Part shown: piece by piece, positions 25,780 to 35,094 of the stretch
Layout of the letters: each line of letters begins with the position of its first letter
Position numbering within the stretch: the stretch's first letter is position 1
Assembly (NCBI RefSeq): GCF_019204045.1
Contig: NZ_JAGSPC010000001.1
Location: 930,001-994,000, forward strand
Direction: 5' to 3'
Source of the DNA: Erythrobacter crassostreae
Lineage (GTDB): Bacteria; Pseudomonadota; Alphaproteobacteria; Sphingomonadales; Sphingomonadaceae
DNA: 64,000 nt
The notes under the pieces: generated by a model
Told to the model about the DNA's origin: nothing
Seen by the model: the letters and a program-made list of their open reading frames with translations, nothing else
Databases searched by the model: none
Position numbers and translations under genes: made by a program

Positions 25780-27159
25780 ATGTCGATTGCGCCGGACGAA
25801 TTGCTTGCTGGTCTTGCCCGCGCAATGGCGCGAGCGGGACTGAGCGCTCCCAGCAATCTCGAACGCCTGACAGGCGGTGCGACCATGGAAAGCTGGCGGT
25901 TTGAGGCGACCGGCGCCGCGCCGCTTTCAATTCCCTCTGCGCGGATCGAGAACACATATGTGCTTCGCCGCGCCCCCAGCCTTGAATTCATGAAGGACCG
26001 TCCGTTTGGCCATGATGTCGAAGCCGCCATAATCCGCGCTGCAAAAGCCGCAGGTGTCGCGGCTCCGGTGGTGGTTGCGGAGTTGGAGCCAGAGGACGGG
26101 ATCGGATCGGGGTTCATTATGGAAGCCCTTTGCGGGACGCCCAATCCAAAGGAAATCCTCGCTACAGATAAGGCAGATCGTCTGGTGAGCGAATGCGCAG
26201 CTAACCTTGCCAGCATTCACACTTTGACGCCCGGCGATGTGCCGGATGCCGTGCCGGTGATGGATTACCGCGCGGCTATCGCGGACCTCAAACAGCAATT
26301 CGAGGATGCGGGCGGCGACCGTCCGATCATCGCGCTTGGCCTGAAATGGATGGAGAACAATTGTCCCGAGCCGGTCGATCCGGTTTTGCTTCACGGCGAT
26401 TACCGCATGGGCAATCTGTTGGTGCAGGATGGCTGGCTAACCGGAGTGCTGGATTGGGAGTTGGCGCATTTCGGCGACTACCATGAGGATCTGGCGTTCG
26501 GTTGCATGGCCGTGTGGCGGTTCCACCGGTATGATCGGCCTGCGCTGGGGCTGAGTGATCTGGAGCACTATTTCGAAGCCTATGAGGCGAATGGCGGGCG
26601 CAAAGTTAATCCTGCGCGCTTCCGATATTGGCTGATCCACCGCACAGTGTGGTGGGCGCTCGGCTGCCTGAAAATGGCAGCGGTGTGGCGCAGCGGAGAG
26701 GATCGGATGCTGGAGCGTGTGGTGATCTCGCGAAGAACGAGCGAGCAGGAACTCGATTTGCTTATGCTGCTTGAGGAGGAAGCGCCCGAGCAAGAACAGA
26801 GCCGCCTTGTCCAGTTGCCGAGCGCGGCCGCGCAAGTTGGCGAAGCGACCGATGGCGAACTTGCTATCGCCATTCACGAATGGCTTGGCACGGTCAAAGA
26901 CCGTTTTGAGGGCCACGACCGTTTCCAATACGCCGTTGCCCGAAATGCGCTGGGTATGATCTCGCGCTATGATGCAGCTGCGATCCCGGCATTTGAAAAT
27001 GCACCTTTGGCGAGACAAATTTTTTCCGGCGAAGCGACCTTGGCCGATACAGGTTTGCTCGCTCAACTGCGTGAGGCAATCCTTGCTACGATCATGCAGG
27101 ACGTCCCCAAGTACCCCGCGCTCGCCGTCGCCCGTAAAAAGTGGACTGGAGAAGACTAA
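25780..27159 (+). CDS. Phosphotransferase (APH-fold) paired with an acyl-CoA dehydrogenase
   Basis: A 459-residue protein with an aminoglycoside-phosphotransferase-type kinase fold: a Gly-rich start (LTGGATMESWRF), VLLHGDYRMGNLLV (catalytic Asp) and VLDWELAHFGDYHEDLAF (Mg-binding DW motif). The kinase part spans about residues 1-330, then a helical C-terminal region of unclear role. Proteins of this type beside acyl-CoA dehydrogenases correspond to the two halves of the fused ACAD10/ACAD11, where the kinase phosphorylates 4-hydroxyacyl-CoA. The start is chosen by AGGGGAAGAG before the ATG. Confidence 0.88.
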   Translation: MSIAPDELLAGLARAMARAGLSAPSNLERLTGGATMESWRFEATGAAPLSIPSARIENTYVLRRAPSLEFMKDRPFGHDVEAAIIRAAKAAGVAAPVVVAELEPEDGIGSGFIMEALCGTPNPKEILATDKADRLVSECAANLASIHTLTPGDVPDAVPVMDYRAAIADLKQQFEDAGGDRPIIALGLKWMENNCPEPVDPVLLHGDYRMGNLLVQDGWLTGVLDWELAHFGDYHEDLAFGCMAVWRFHRYDRPALGLSDLEHYFEAYEANGGRKVNPARFRYWLIHRTVWWALGCLKMAAVWRSGEDRMLERVVISRRTSEQELDLLMLLEEEAPEQEQSRLVQLPSAAAQVGEATDGELAIAIHEWLGTVKDRFEGHDRFQYAVARNALGMISRYDAAAIPAFENAPLARQIFSGEATLADTGLLAQLREAILATIMQDVPKYPALAVARKKWTGED

Positions 27160-28446
27160 ATGGACTTCGCAATTCAAGCCGACCTTCAGGCGTATCTCGA
27201 TGAACTCGACGCCTTTATCGAGGCCGAGATCAAGCCGCTTGAGCAGCAAGACGACAATATCCGTTTCTTCGATCACCGCCGCGAATACGCGCGGACTGAT
27301 TTTGAAGCGGGCGGATTGCCGCGTGAAGATTGGGAGGCGCTGCTGCGCGAGGCCACGGCGCGTGCGGACAAAGCGGGCCATTGGCGCTTTTCCGCGCCGA
27401 AACAATATGGCGGCAAGGATGGCAGCAACCTCTGGATGGCGGTGATCCGCGAGCATTTCGCGAGGCGGGGATTGGGCCTGCACAACGACCTGCAAAACGA
27501 GCACTCCATCGTAGGCAATTTCCCCTTCGTCGCGATGTTCGATCAATGGGGCACTGATGCTCAAAAGGCGGAATTCATCACGGGCGGGTTCGAGCGGGAG
27601 CGCCGCGTAGCCTTTGGCCTGACCGAGCCCGATCATGGTTCCGACGCGACCCATATGGAAACGACCGCGGTGCGCGAGACCCGCGACGGCGTGGACGGCT
27701 GGCGGATCGACGGAGAGAAAATGTGGATCACCGGCATGCATGTCGCCACCCACTGCGCGATGTTTGCCCGCACATCGGGCGAGGCAGGGCAGGCAAGCGG
27801 CATCACCTGCTTCCTTGTGCCGAACCCCACAGAAGGCCTCAAAATCGAGGAATGGATGTGGACGTTCAACATGCCCACCGACCATCCGCGTCTGTCTGTC
27901 ACCGACGTCTGGGTGCCGGATGACGCGATCCTCGGTGTGGAAGGGCGCGGCCTCGCGCTTGCGCAAAGCTTCGTCCATCAGAACCGTATTCGGCAGGCAG
28001 CCTCAAGCTGCGGCGCAGCGATGTTCTGCATTGATGAAAGCGTGAAATACGCGCGGGAACGCAAACCGTTTGGTGAGCCGCTTTCCAAAAATCAGGGCAT
28101 CCAGTTTCCGCTGGTGGAGCTGGCGACGCAGGCCGAGATGCTGCGGCTGCTAATTTTCAAAACGGCGTGGGAAATGGATAATATGCCGCATGAGGAGATT
28201 GAACGGACGATCTCTGACAAGGTATCCATGTGCAATTATTGGGCGAACAGGCTCGTCTGCGAAGCCGCCGACCGCGCGATGCAGGTGCATGGCGGCATTG
28301 GCTATTCGCGGCATAAACCGTTCGAACATATCTACCGCCACCACCGCCGATACCGCATTACCGAAGGCAGCGAAGAGATCCAGATGCGCAAAGTGGGCGC
28401 TTATCTGTTTGGCTATCTGGGTCCGAAGAAGGGGACTATGGGGTGA
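27160..28446 (+). CDS. Acyl-CoA dehydrogenase
   Basis: A 428-residue flavin enzyme beginning directly after the upstream stop codon. The FAD and substrate segments are intact: RVAFGLTEPDHGSDATHMET, MWITGMHVATHCAMFAR, LAQSFVHQNRIRQAASSCGAAM and the C-terminal MQVHGGIGYSRHKPFEHIYRHHRRYRITEGSEE. The association with the kinase gene suggests a role in 4-hydroxyacyl-CoA (or other hydroxy-acid) degradation as seen with LvaA/LvaC and ACAD11, rather than plain beta-oxidation. Its stop overlaps the next start by four bases. Confidence 0.93.
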   Translation: MDFAIQADLQAYLDELDAFIEAEIKPLEQQDDNIRFFDHRREYARTDFEAGGLPREDWEALLREATARADKAGHWRFSAPKQYGGKDGSNLWMAVIREHFARRGLGLHNDLQNEHSIVGNFPFVAMFDQWGTDAQKAEFITGGFERERRVAFGLTEPDHGSDATHMETTAVRETRDGVDGWRIDGEKMWITGMHVATHCAMFARTSGEAGQASGITCFLVPNPTEGLKIEEWMWTFNMPTDHPRLSVTDVWVPDDAILGVEGRGLALAQSFVHQNRIRQAASSCGAAMFCIDESVKYARERKPFGEPLSKNQGIQFPLVELATQAEMLRLLIFKTAWEMDNMPHEEIERTISDKVSMCNYWANRLVCEAADRAMQVHGGIGYSRHKPFEHIYRHHRRYRITEGSEEIQMRKVGAYLFGYLGPKKGTMG

Positions 28447-28790
28447 AGAGCATCATGACACTCGCGATCCTCAGTGGGCTGCTTTCTTCGTGTGTCGATG
28501 GCCGCACTGAGATCGCGCCGGATGTAAACGTGGTCGAGTTGTCTGGATCGAACGACGCGGTTGTTGATGGTGTTGGCGACTTCCTCGTTTATCCGAATGT
28601 CGTTGAATATGAGGTGGTTGATCATTGGTTGGTCGGTAAGCGCGAACAGGCAAATGACAATTCTGACGGCTCAGAACCGTTCACCTCAGGCCTCGGATAC
28701 TTTAAGCTGAACTTGTCGGACGGCTCGCTTACGCAAGGTCTATCAATCGAGGAGTGTGAGGCCGATCCCGTCTGCGCAGAAATGCTGTGA
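28443..28790 (+). CDS. Small putative lipoprotein
   Basis: A 115-residue protein with a lipoprotein signal (hydrophobic stretch to LLSSC, Cys17). It starts at GTG overlapping the acyl-CoA dehydrogenase stop by four bases. The mature part contains two closely spaced cysteines near the C-terminus (ECEADPVC). No family is recognised. Translational coupling to the dehydrogenase suggests coexpression, but a functional link is not evident. Confidence 0.65.
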   Translation: MKSIMTLAILSGLLSSCVDGRTEIAPDVNVVELSGSNDAVVDGVGDFLVYPNVVEYEVVDHWLVGKREQANDNSDGSEPFTSGLGYFKLNLSDGSLTQGLSIEECEADPVCAEML

Positions 28791-28889
28791 TCTGTCTAAT
28801 GCAGAGCCAATTCGACTAACGACTTGTGTCTGCCCCTAGCAATATCCTTTCGTCTCGCTAGGCTCCTCCTCAACACGGGGAGATTTCAA

Positions 28890-31800
28890 ATGCGCCAGTT
28901 TACCGCCACCCTTCTTGCAGGTTCTATGCTTGCAATGCCTTCAATCGCATCCGCGCAGGACGACGAGGACAAAGGCTGGGACATCACCGCGCCTAAAGGT
29001 GCCACCATCGAGCAGGTGCCGATTGAGACGGATGAAGGCACATGGATGGATGTCGATGTTGCGCCAGATGGCCGCAGCCTCGCTTTCACAATGCTCGGCG
29101 ATATCTACACCATGCCGATTGGCGGCGGCACGCCGACGCGCATTGCGGACGGGCTTGCTTGGGAAGTGCAGCCGCGTTTTTCTCCTGATGGATCGCGTAT
29201 TGCCTTCACCTCGGATCGCGGCGGCGGCGACAATATCTGGGTGATGAACCGCGACGGCTCTGACAAGAAGCAGGTGACGAAGGAAGATTTTCGTCTGCTC
29301 AATCAGCCGACATGGTCTCCCGATGGCGAATTTATCGCGGCGAAGAAGCATTTTACGACGCAGCGCTCGGCCGGTACCGGCGAGATTTGGATGTACCATG
29401 TCTCCGGCGGCGGCGGCGTGCAAGTGGTCAAACGCGCCAATGAATCGCTACAAAAAGAGCTGGGCGAGCCGATCTTCGCGCCCGATGGCAAAGCGATTTA
29501 TTACACCCGCAACACAACTCCGGGTAACACGTTCATCTATGCGCAGGATTCCCAAACCGGCATCTTCGCGATTGAGAAACACGATCTGGACACGGGCGAA
29601 GTTTCGACTGCTGTCGATGGCTATGGCGGCGCGGTCCGTCCCGCCCCTTCACCCGATGGCAAAGAGATCGCTTTCGTCCGCCGGGACAAGGACCAGAGCA
29701 AGCTTTGGGTGAAAGAGATTGCGACCGGCAAAGAGCGCATGATTTACGACGCGCTCGATCTGGATTTGCAAGAGACCTGGGCGGTTTACGGCGTCTATCC
29801 CAATATGGATTGGCTGCCGGATAGCAGCGCAATCGTGTTCTGGGCGGGCGGTAAGCTGAACCGGATCAACCGCGATGGCTCAGGCTTCGCGACGATCCCG
29901 TTTAGCATTTCCGACACGCGCGGTATCGCCGATGCACCGCATCCCGAAATTGACGTCGCACCAGACCGGTTCACGACCAACATGGCGAAGTTCGGCACGC
30001 TTGCACCGGATAGCAGCCGTGTTGTGTTCGAAAGCCTCGGGAAACTCTACACCAAATCCGCTCGCGGTAGGGACGCGCCGCGTCCGCTCACGGGTGATAG
30101 CAGCGATGCAGTGGAGGCGTTTCCCTCGTTCAGCCGCGACGGATCCCAGATCACCTTCATCAAATGGACCGACAGCGGTCTGGGCCAGATCATGGTCGCC
30201 AGCGCGAATGGCCAAAATGCCCGCGCGATCACGGCGATGCCCGGACATTATGCCAATCCGGTGTTCTCGCCTGACGGCCGTACTATTGCCTATGAAAAGC
30301 GATCTGGCGGGTATCTGACTGCCCCCGAATATTCGGAGAATACGGGCATTTATGTGATGTCTGCGGGTGGCGGGGAAGCCACGCGGGTGAGCAGCAGCGG
30401 CAGAGCACCGCAATTCGCCGCAGCCAGCGACCGCATTTTCATGAACGCCTTTGCCGGTGGCAAACTGTCACTGGTTTCCGCCGATCTCGATGGAGAAAAA
30501 CAGCGCACCCACGCACGCGGCGATCTGGCCAATGATTTCCGCATCGCACCCGATGGGAAGACCATCGCGTTTCGCCAGAATTACGGCGTGTTTGCATTGC
30601 CGGTTATCCCCGGCGGCAAACCCGTGGATGTCAGCGAGAAAGGCGGCGCGCTACCCGTAACCAAAGTCAGTTCGGGCGGTGCCGATTACATCGGCTGGGC
30701 CAATGGCGGGCAGACTTTGTTCTGGTCAATCGGCCCGCAATTGCAGCGCGCGACCGTGTCCGATTTCTTCCGCAATGCGCCAAAGGGTGATGAGGAAGAA
30801 CAGGGCTATACGCCGCCTGAAACGGGCATTTCGATGGCGGTTACCGTCAACGCAGACAAGGCGACACAAACCGTCGCCATTACGGGCGCGAAAGTGCTCA
30901 CCATGGCCGCCGGTCTGGATGCGCAGGATGCAGGTGTCATCGGAAACGGCGTGATCGTCATCGAAGGTGACCGGATCAAAGCCATCGGCCCCGCGGGCGA
31001 GGTTGATGTGCCGAGCGGCGCTGTGATCGTCGATGCTGGCGGAAAAGTGATCATGCCCGGCTTTGTCGATGCGCACCATCACGGTCCGCATGGCACCGGC
31101 GATATGATCCCGCAGCAAAACTGGCGGCTGGTGCAGGACTTGGCACTGGGAACCACCACACTCCATGATCCGTCGAGCGATGCGAGCCAGATTTTTGCGG
31201 CGGCAGAGCGTCAGCAGGCAGGTAAGCTGCTGGCACCGCGTATCTTCTCAACTGGAGAGATCATTTACGGCGCGAAAGCACCCAGTGTTTACGCACGGAT
31301 TGACAGTTATGAAGACGCGCTCGCCCATGTCCGCCGGATCAAGGCGCAGGGCGGTATCTCGGTTAAAAACTACAACCAGCCGCGGCGCGAGCAGCGCCAG
31401 ATGGTCGCCCGCGCCGCAGCAGAGGAAAACATGCTGGTCGTGGCTGAGGGTGGTTCGCTGTTCGGCATGGATATGAACTTGATTGCGGATGGCAATTCCA
31501 CCCTTGAACACAACGTTCCCGGCGATGTGTTGTATGAGGATGTGCTGCAATTTTTCGGTCAATCTAACACCAATTACACGCCGACATTGAATGTCACCTA
31601 TGGCGGACTGGCGGGTGATCCGTATTGGCGTCAGGCGACCGATGTGTTTGACCATCCTTTGATGATCCACACCCCGCCAAAGATCCTTCTGGCTGGTTCG
31701 GGCAGGCGCACGAAAGCGCCGGATTGGGCATTCGTCGATGACAATGCCGCACGCGAGGCCCGCAAGGTCGCGCAGCGCGGTGTGAAGGTTTCGATCGGCG

Positions 31801-32204
31801 CGCATGGTCAGCAGGCGGGCATCGGTGCGCATTGGGAAATCTGGACCTTTGCGCGCGGCGGGATGTCACCAGTTGAGGCTTTGAAAGCAGCCACCATTGC
31901 CCCTGCAGAGTCGCTGGGCATGGACAAAGACGTCGGCAGTCTGGAGGTTGGCAAGCTTGCCGATCTGCTGGTGCTTACTGCCGATCCAACCGCCAATATC
32001 CGCGATTCCGACAAGATCGAAAGCGTGATGATCGGTGGGCGGATGTACGATTCCAAGACGATGAACGAAGTCGCCACGGGAACGGCGAAACGCCGCGTCT
32101 ATTGGTGGGAAGGCGGTCAGGGAGGCAGTGCCGGTGGTTCCGGAGCGGCGACTCACGCTGGTGGTGGTCACAACCACGGCGACGGAGATGGCGGGTCCAA
32201 CTAA
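28890..32204 (+). CDS. TolB-like beta-propeller / amidohydrolase fusion protein
   Basis: A 1104-residue exported protein. The signal peptide ends near ASA (about residue 21). Residues about 40-630 hold repeated WD40-like PD40 blades (PDGRSLAF, SPDGSRIAFTSDRGGGDNIWV, SPDGKEIAFVRRDK). A C-terminal amidohydrolase begins at about residue 670 (ITGAKVLTM; FVDAHHHGPHGTGDM; STLEHNVPGD; SIGAHGQQAGIGAHWE; GKLADLLVL). It ends in a His/Gly-rich tail (THAGGGHNHGDGDGG). Metal-dependent hydrolysis of an amide or cyclic substrate in the periplasm is expected. GGGGAG upstream of the ATG fixes the start. It overlaps convergent fliA by four bases. Confidence 0.88.
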   Translation: MRQFTATLLAGSMLAMPSIASAQDDEDKGWDITAPKGATIEQVPIETDEGTWMDVDVAPDGRSLAFTMLGDIYTMPIGGGTPTRIADGLAWEVQPRFSPDGSRIAFTSDRGGGDNIWVMNRDGSDKKQVTKEDFRLLNQPTWSPDGEFIAAKKHFTTQRSAGTGEIWMYHVSGGGGVQVVKRANESLQKELGEPIFAPDGKAIYYTRNTTPGNTFIYAQDSQTGIFAIEKHDLDTGEVSTAVDGYGGAVRPAPSPDGKEIAFVRRDKDQSKLWVKEIATGKERMIYDALDLDLQETWAVYGVYPNMDWLPDSSAIVFWAGGKLNRINRDGSGFATIPFSISDTRGIADAPHPEIDVAPDRFTTNMAKFGTLAPDSSRVVFESLGKLYTKSARGRDAPRPLTGDSSDAVEAFPSFSRDGSQITFIKWTDSGLGQIMVASANGQNARAITAMPGHYANPVFSPDGRTIAYEKRSGGYLTAPEYSENTGIYVMSAGGGEATRVSSSGRAPQFAAASDRIFMNAFAGGKLSLVSADLDGEKQRTHARGDLANDFRIAPDGKTIAFRQNYGVFALPVIPGGKPVDVSEKGGALPVTKVSSGGADYIGWANGGQTLFWSIGPQLQRATVSDFFRNAPKGDEEEQGYTPPETGISMAVTVNADKATQTVAITGAKVLTMAAGLDAQDAGVIGNGVIVIEGDRIKAIGPAGEVDVPSGAVIVDAGGKVIMPGFVDAHHHGPHGTGDMIPQQNWRLVQDLALGTTTLHDPSSDASQIFAAAERQQAGKLLAPRIFSTGEIIYGAKAPSVYARIDSYEDALAHVRRIKAQGGISVKNYNQPRREQRQMVARAAAEENMLVVAEGGSLFGMDMNLIADGNSTLEHNVPGDVLYEDVLQFFGQSNTNYTPTLNVTYGGLAGDPYWRQATDVFDHPLMIHTPPKILLAGSGRRTKAPDWAFVDDNAAREARKVAQRGVKVSIGAHGQQAGIGAHWEIWTFARGGMSPVEALKAATIAPAESLGMDKDVGSLEVGKLADLLVLTADPTANIRDSDKIESVMIGGRMYDSKTMNEVATGTAKRRVYWWEGGQGGSAGGSGAATHAGGGHNHGDGDGGSN

Positions 32205-32941
32205 GCCTCGATTTCCTGCTCCATCAGCGCGCGCAAATCCTTCAAAGCTTTTGCGCGCAGCTGATGGACGCGGGGAACCGACACTTCGAGCACCTCAGCG
32301 ATCTCTGTCAGGTTCATTTCCTCGACAAAGAACAGTTGCAGGACCAGCTTTGCCCGGTCGGGTAGCTGGACCATTGCGGTAACTAAGCGTTCTCGATCTT
32401 CCACTTCGCATAGTTTTTCAAAAGGGTCGGGATCATCGCTGGCAAAGGCGGTGCTGGTCTCATCATATTCATCGCTGATAGAAGAGACCGTGACGGCGGA
32501 TGCTTCGATTTCGAGCAGCTCCCCGTCGCTGATCTGCATTGCACTGGAAATTTCCGATCGGCTTGGGTCGCGCAGCAATTCACCGCGCAATTGTTCGACC
32601 GTTCGGTCATAGGTTGAGCGTTTTTTGCGGGCGGTCCGGCTGCCGTGCATCAGCTTGCGAATGCAATCGAGCATCGCTCCTCGCACACGGATCTTGGCAT
32701 AGGCGGCAAATCCGTCTTCGCCCGGTCCGCTGTGCCGCTGTGCGCATTCGGTCAAAGCAAGGATGCCGACCTGAATCAGGTCTTCGATCTCAAGCCCTTC
32801 ACGGCCCGAGCCATAAATGTGCCACGCCGCGCGGTGAACCAAGGGCAGGAACCGCCGCACGCGGTCTTCCACCTGGGCGCGCGATGCGTTGCCATATGTG
32901 CCTTGAGCAGGCGGGCGCAGTCCGGTTTGGTCGTGTTTCAT
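32201..32941 (-). CDS. fliA: Flagellar sigma factor FliA (sigma-28)
   Basis: A 246-residue sigma-70-family factor with region 2 (VHRAAWHIYGSGREGLEIEDLIQVGILALTECAQRH area, then AYAKIRVRGAMLDCIRKL), region 3 and a region 4 helix-turn-helix (LTEIAEVLEVSVPRVHQLRAKAL). The linker RTARKKRSTYDRTVEQLR is typical of FliA. It directs late flagellar genes. Its ATG overlaps the flhA stop by one base, and it lies last in the transglycosylase-flhA-fliA operon under a sigma-54 promoter. Confidence 0.93.
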   Translation of the reverse strand: MKHDQTGLRPPAQGTYGNASRAQVEDRVRRFLPLVHRAAWHIYGSGREGLEIEDLIQVGILALTECAQRHSGPGEDGFAAYAKIRVRGAMLDCIRKLMHGSRTARKKRSTYDRTVEQLRGELLRDPSRSEISSAMQISDGELLEIEASAVTVSSISDEYDETSTAFASDDPDPFEKLCEVEDRERLVTAMVQLPDRAKLVLQLFFVEEMNLTEIAEVLEVSVPRVHQLRAKALKDLRALMEQEIEA

Positions 32942-35094
32942 CAGCCGGTCTCCTGTGCGAATTCAGTTTGCCCGTTGTTGTTTGCGACTGCCGGAGCAGG
33001 ATCGGTTTCGGTTTCACCGATCACGCCGATCACCTCGACGCCTTGTGTGGCAGGCAATTCATGGATGGATAAAACTTGGCAGCTGCGCGCACGCTGCCGC
33101 AGCAATGTCGCGAGCGATCGGCGCGCTGGCGGCTGCACGATCAGAGCAATCGGCCCGCCGGCCTCGTCAATCATTTCATTGATCCGGCGCACGATCATAG
33201 CACCGCAATCGGGCTCGATCAGTGGGTGGCCGGTCGCAGGATCGGGCATTCCTCCCAGTATCGCCGCTTCGAGCCCGGCATCCAGTGTCGCGACTTTGAG
33301 TGATGAACCGGGCTCGCAAATGCGCGCCACAAGCCTTGCTCCGAGATCGCTTCGGACAGCATCGATCAGCGCTTCGAAATCCTGATTGGTCTGCAATGCC
33401 AGCGCCAAACTGGTAAAGATCGGCTGCGGATGGGACAGGCCGATGCCGTCAGCAATCAGAGCGCGCATCATGCGGGTCATCGCCGCCAGAGAAAGCGGCT
33501 CAGGATGGACTGCATCGACCAGAGCGGGCGCGCGTTCCTTCAAATCGTCGAGCAATTCGCGCACCTCGACCGGGCCGAGCAATTCATGCGCCTGCGCCAG
33601 CAATACCTGATTGGTGTGGGTGGCGATCACGGTGCTTGGATCGACTGTCAGGAACCCTTCGGCAACTGCATGGTCGTGCAGCGAAGGATCGACCCACAGG
33701 GCCGGACAATCGAAGCTGGGGTCGCGCGTTGCCTCGCCCGTCAGGCCGTGTCCGCTGCGCACATCGCCGGTGTCTATCGCGAGCAGTTTGGCCGGTTTGA
33801 CGCTGCCCATGGCAACACAGACACCGCCGACGGTGACCGAGTAATCCTGAGAGCCGATGTCCAAAGAATCGCGGATGCGGAATTGCGGCAAGACAAACCC
33901 AAGATCGCGGCTTAGCTGTTTGCGGATGCCGGTAATGCGAGTGAGCAATGGCGCATCTTTGGCCTTGTCCACCAGATGCACCAGACCGTAACCCAGCTCG
34001 ATCGTAACCAGCGTTTGGTCGCTGACATCGGACAGTTCGATCCGGTCAGGCGGCACTTCTTCGGCGGCCGGTTCCTCCTCTGCCGGCTCTAAAGCACGCT
34101 GGCGGGTTCTCCACCAGATCGCCCCGGCGATGGCAGCGGCGGGGAAGAAAATCATCTGCGGCATCGCAGGCACCATGCCGATTGCGAGCAGGATCAATGC
34201 AACCGCGATCCAACCGCGTGGATCGGAAAACTGTCCGCTAATCTGTCCTGCCAGATCGCGGGTGTCCGAAACGCGGGTTACGATGGCGGCAGCGGCAATC
34301 GACAGCAGCAGCGCGGGCACCTGTGCGACCAAAGCATCACCGACCGCGAGGGTGATATACAACTCTGCCGCCTCGCCTGCAGATAAGCCATGTGTCGCCA
34401 TGCCCAGCGCGAAGCCGGCGATGATATTCACGCCCAGGATCAAAAGCGCGGCAATTGCATCGCCTTTCACGAATTTGGACGCACCATCCATCGAACCGTA
34501 GAAATCGGCCTCGACGGTGACTTGTGATCGGCGCGCGCGTGCCTCATCGGCGGTGATCAATCCGGCTGCGATATCGGCGTCGATTGCCATCTGTTTGCCT
34601 GGCAAAGCATCCAGCACAAATCGGGCGGAAACCTCCGACACGCGCCCGGCGCCTTTCGTGATCACGATCATGTTGATGATGAGTAGGATCGTGAACACGA
34701 ACAGTCCGACAGCGAAGTTGCCACCGACCAGAAACTGGCCAAAGCTTTCAATAATCTCGCCTGCTGCCGCGCCGCCTTCGTGTCCGTTGACCAGAACGAT
34801 CCGAGTGGATGCAACGTTCAGGGCAAGGCGAAGCAAGGTCGCGAACAACAGGACCGAGGGGAAAGACGAGAAATCGAGCGGTTCGCGCGCATTCAAGGCG
34901 ACCATAAGTACCGCGACCGTGATCGCGATGTTCAGGACAAAGAATATGTCCAGCATCGTTGTCGGGATGGGCAGCACCATCAGTACGAACAGCGCAAAGA
35001 TACCCACGGGCAGCGCCATGGCTGCCGGCGCCTTTTTCAGGCGATCGAGCCATGACATGGCGCCGCTCCCTGTTGGGTTTGCAGAAGCGCTCAC
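32941..35094 (-). CDS. flhA: Flagellar type III export gate protein FlhA
   Basis: A 717-residue inner membrane protein of the flagellar export apparatus. The N-terminal half has eight hydrophobic segments including PLDFSSFPSVLLFATLLRLALNVASTRIVL and the FHIPEP-type signature region (GRVSEVSARFVLDALPGKQMAIDADI). The C-terminal cytoplasmic half (from about residue 340) is the substrate- and chaperone-docking domain. Length matches the family. It overlaps the transglycosylase gene by four bases upstream and fliA by one base downstream. Confidence 0.96.
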   Translation of the reverse strand: MSASANPTGSGAMSWLDRLKKAPAAMALPVGIFALFVLMVLPIPTTMLDIFFVLNIAITVAVLMVALNAREPLDFSSFPSVLLFATLLRLALNVASTRIVLVNGHEGGAAAGEIIESFGQFLVGGNFAVGLFVFTILLIINMIVITKGAGRVSEVSARFVLDALPGKQMAIDADIAAGLITADEARARRSQVTVEADFYGSMDGASKFVKGDAIAALLILGVNIIAGFALGMATHGLSAGEAAELYITLAVGDALVAQVPALLLSIAAAAIVTRVSDTRDLAGQISGQFSDPRGWIAVALILLAIGMVPAMPQMIFFPAAAIAGAIWWRTRQRALEPAEEEPAAEEVPPDRIELSDVSDQTLVTIELGYGLVHLVDKAKDAPLLTRITGIRKQLSRDLGFVLPQFRIRDSLDIGSQDYSVTVGGVCVAMGSVKPAKLLAIDTGDVRSGHGLTGEATRDPSFDCPALWVDPSLHDHAVAEGFLTVDPSTVIATHTNQVLLAQAHELLGPVEVRELLDDLKERAPALVDAVHPEPLSLAAMTRMMRALIADGIGLSHPQPIFTSLALALQTNQDFEALIDAVRSDLGARLVARICEPGSSLKVATLDAGLEAAILGGMPDPATGHPLIEPDCGAMIVRRINEMIDEAGGPIALIVQPPARRSLATLLRQRARSCQVLSIHELPATQGVEVIGVIGETETDPAPAVANNNGQTEFAQETG

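Noticed and set aside
26437-27978. 513-residue open frame on the minus strand across the kinase/dehydrogenase genes
   Set aside because: Both plus-strand genes have catalytic motifs and a ribosome binding site; the opposite frame is a compositional artefact.
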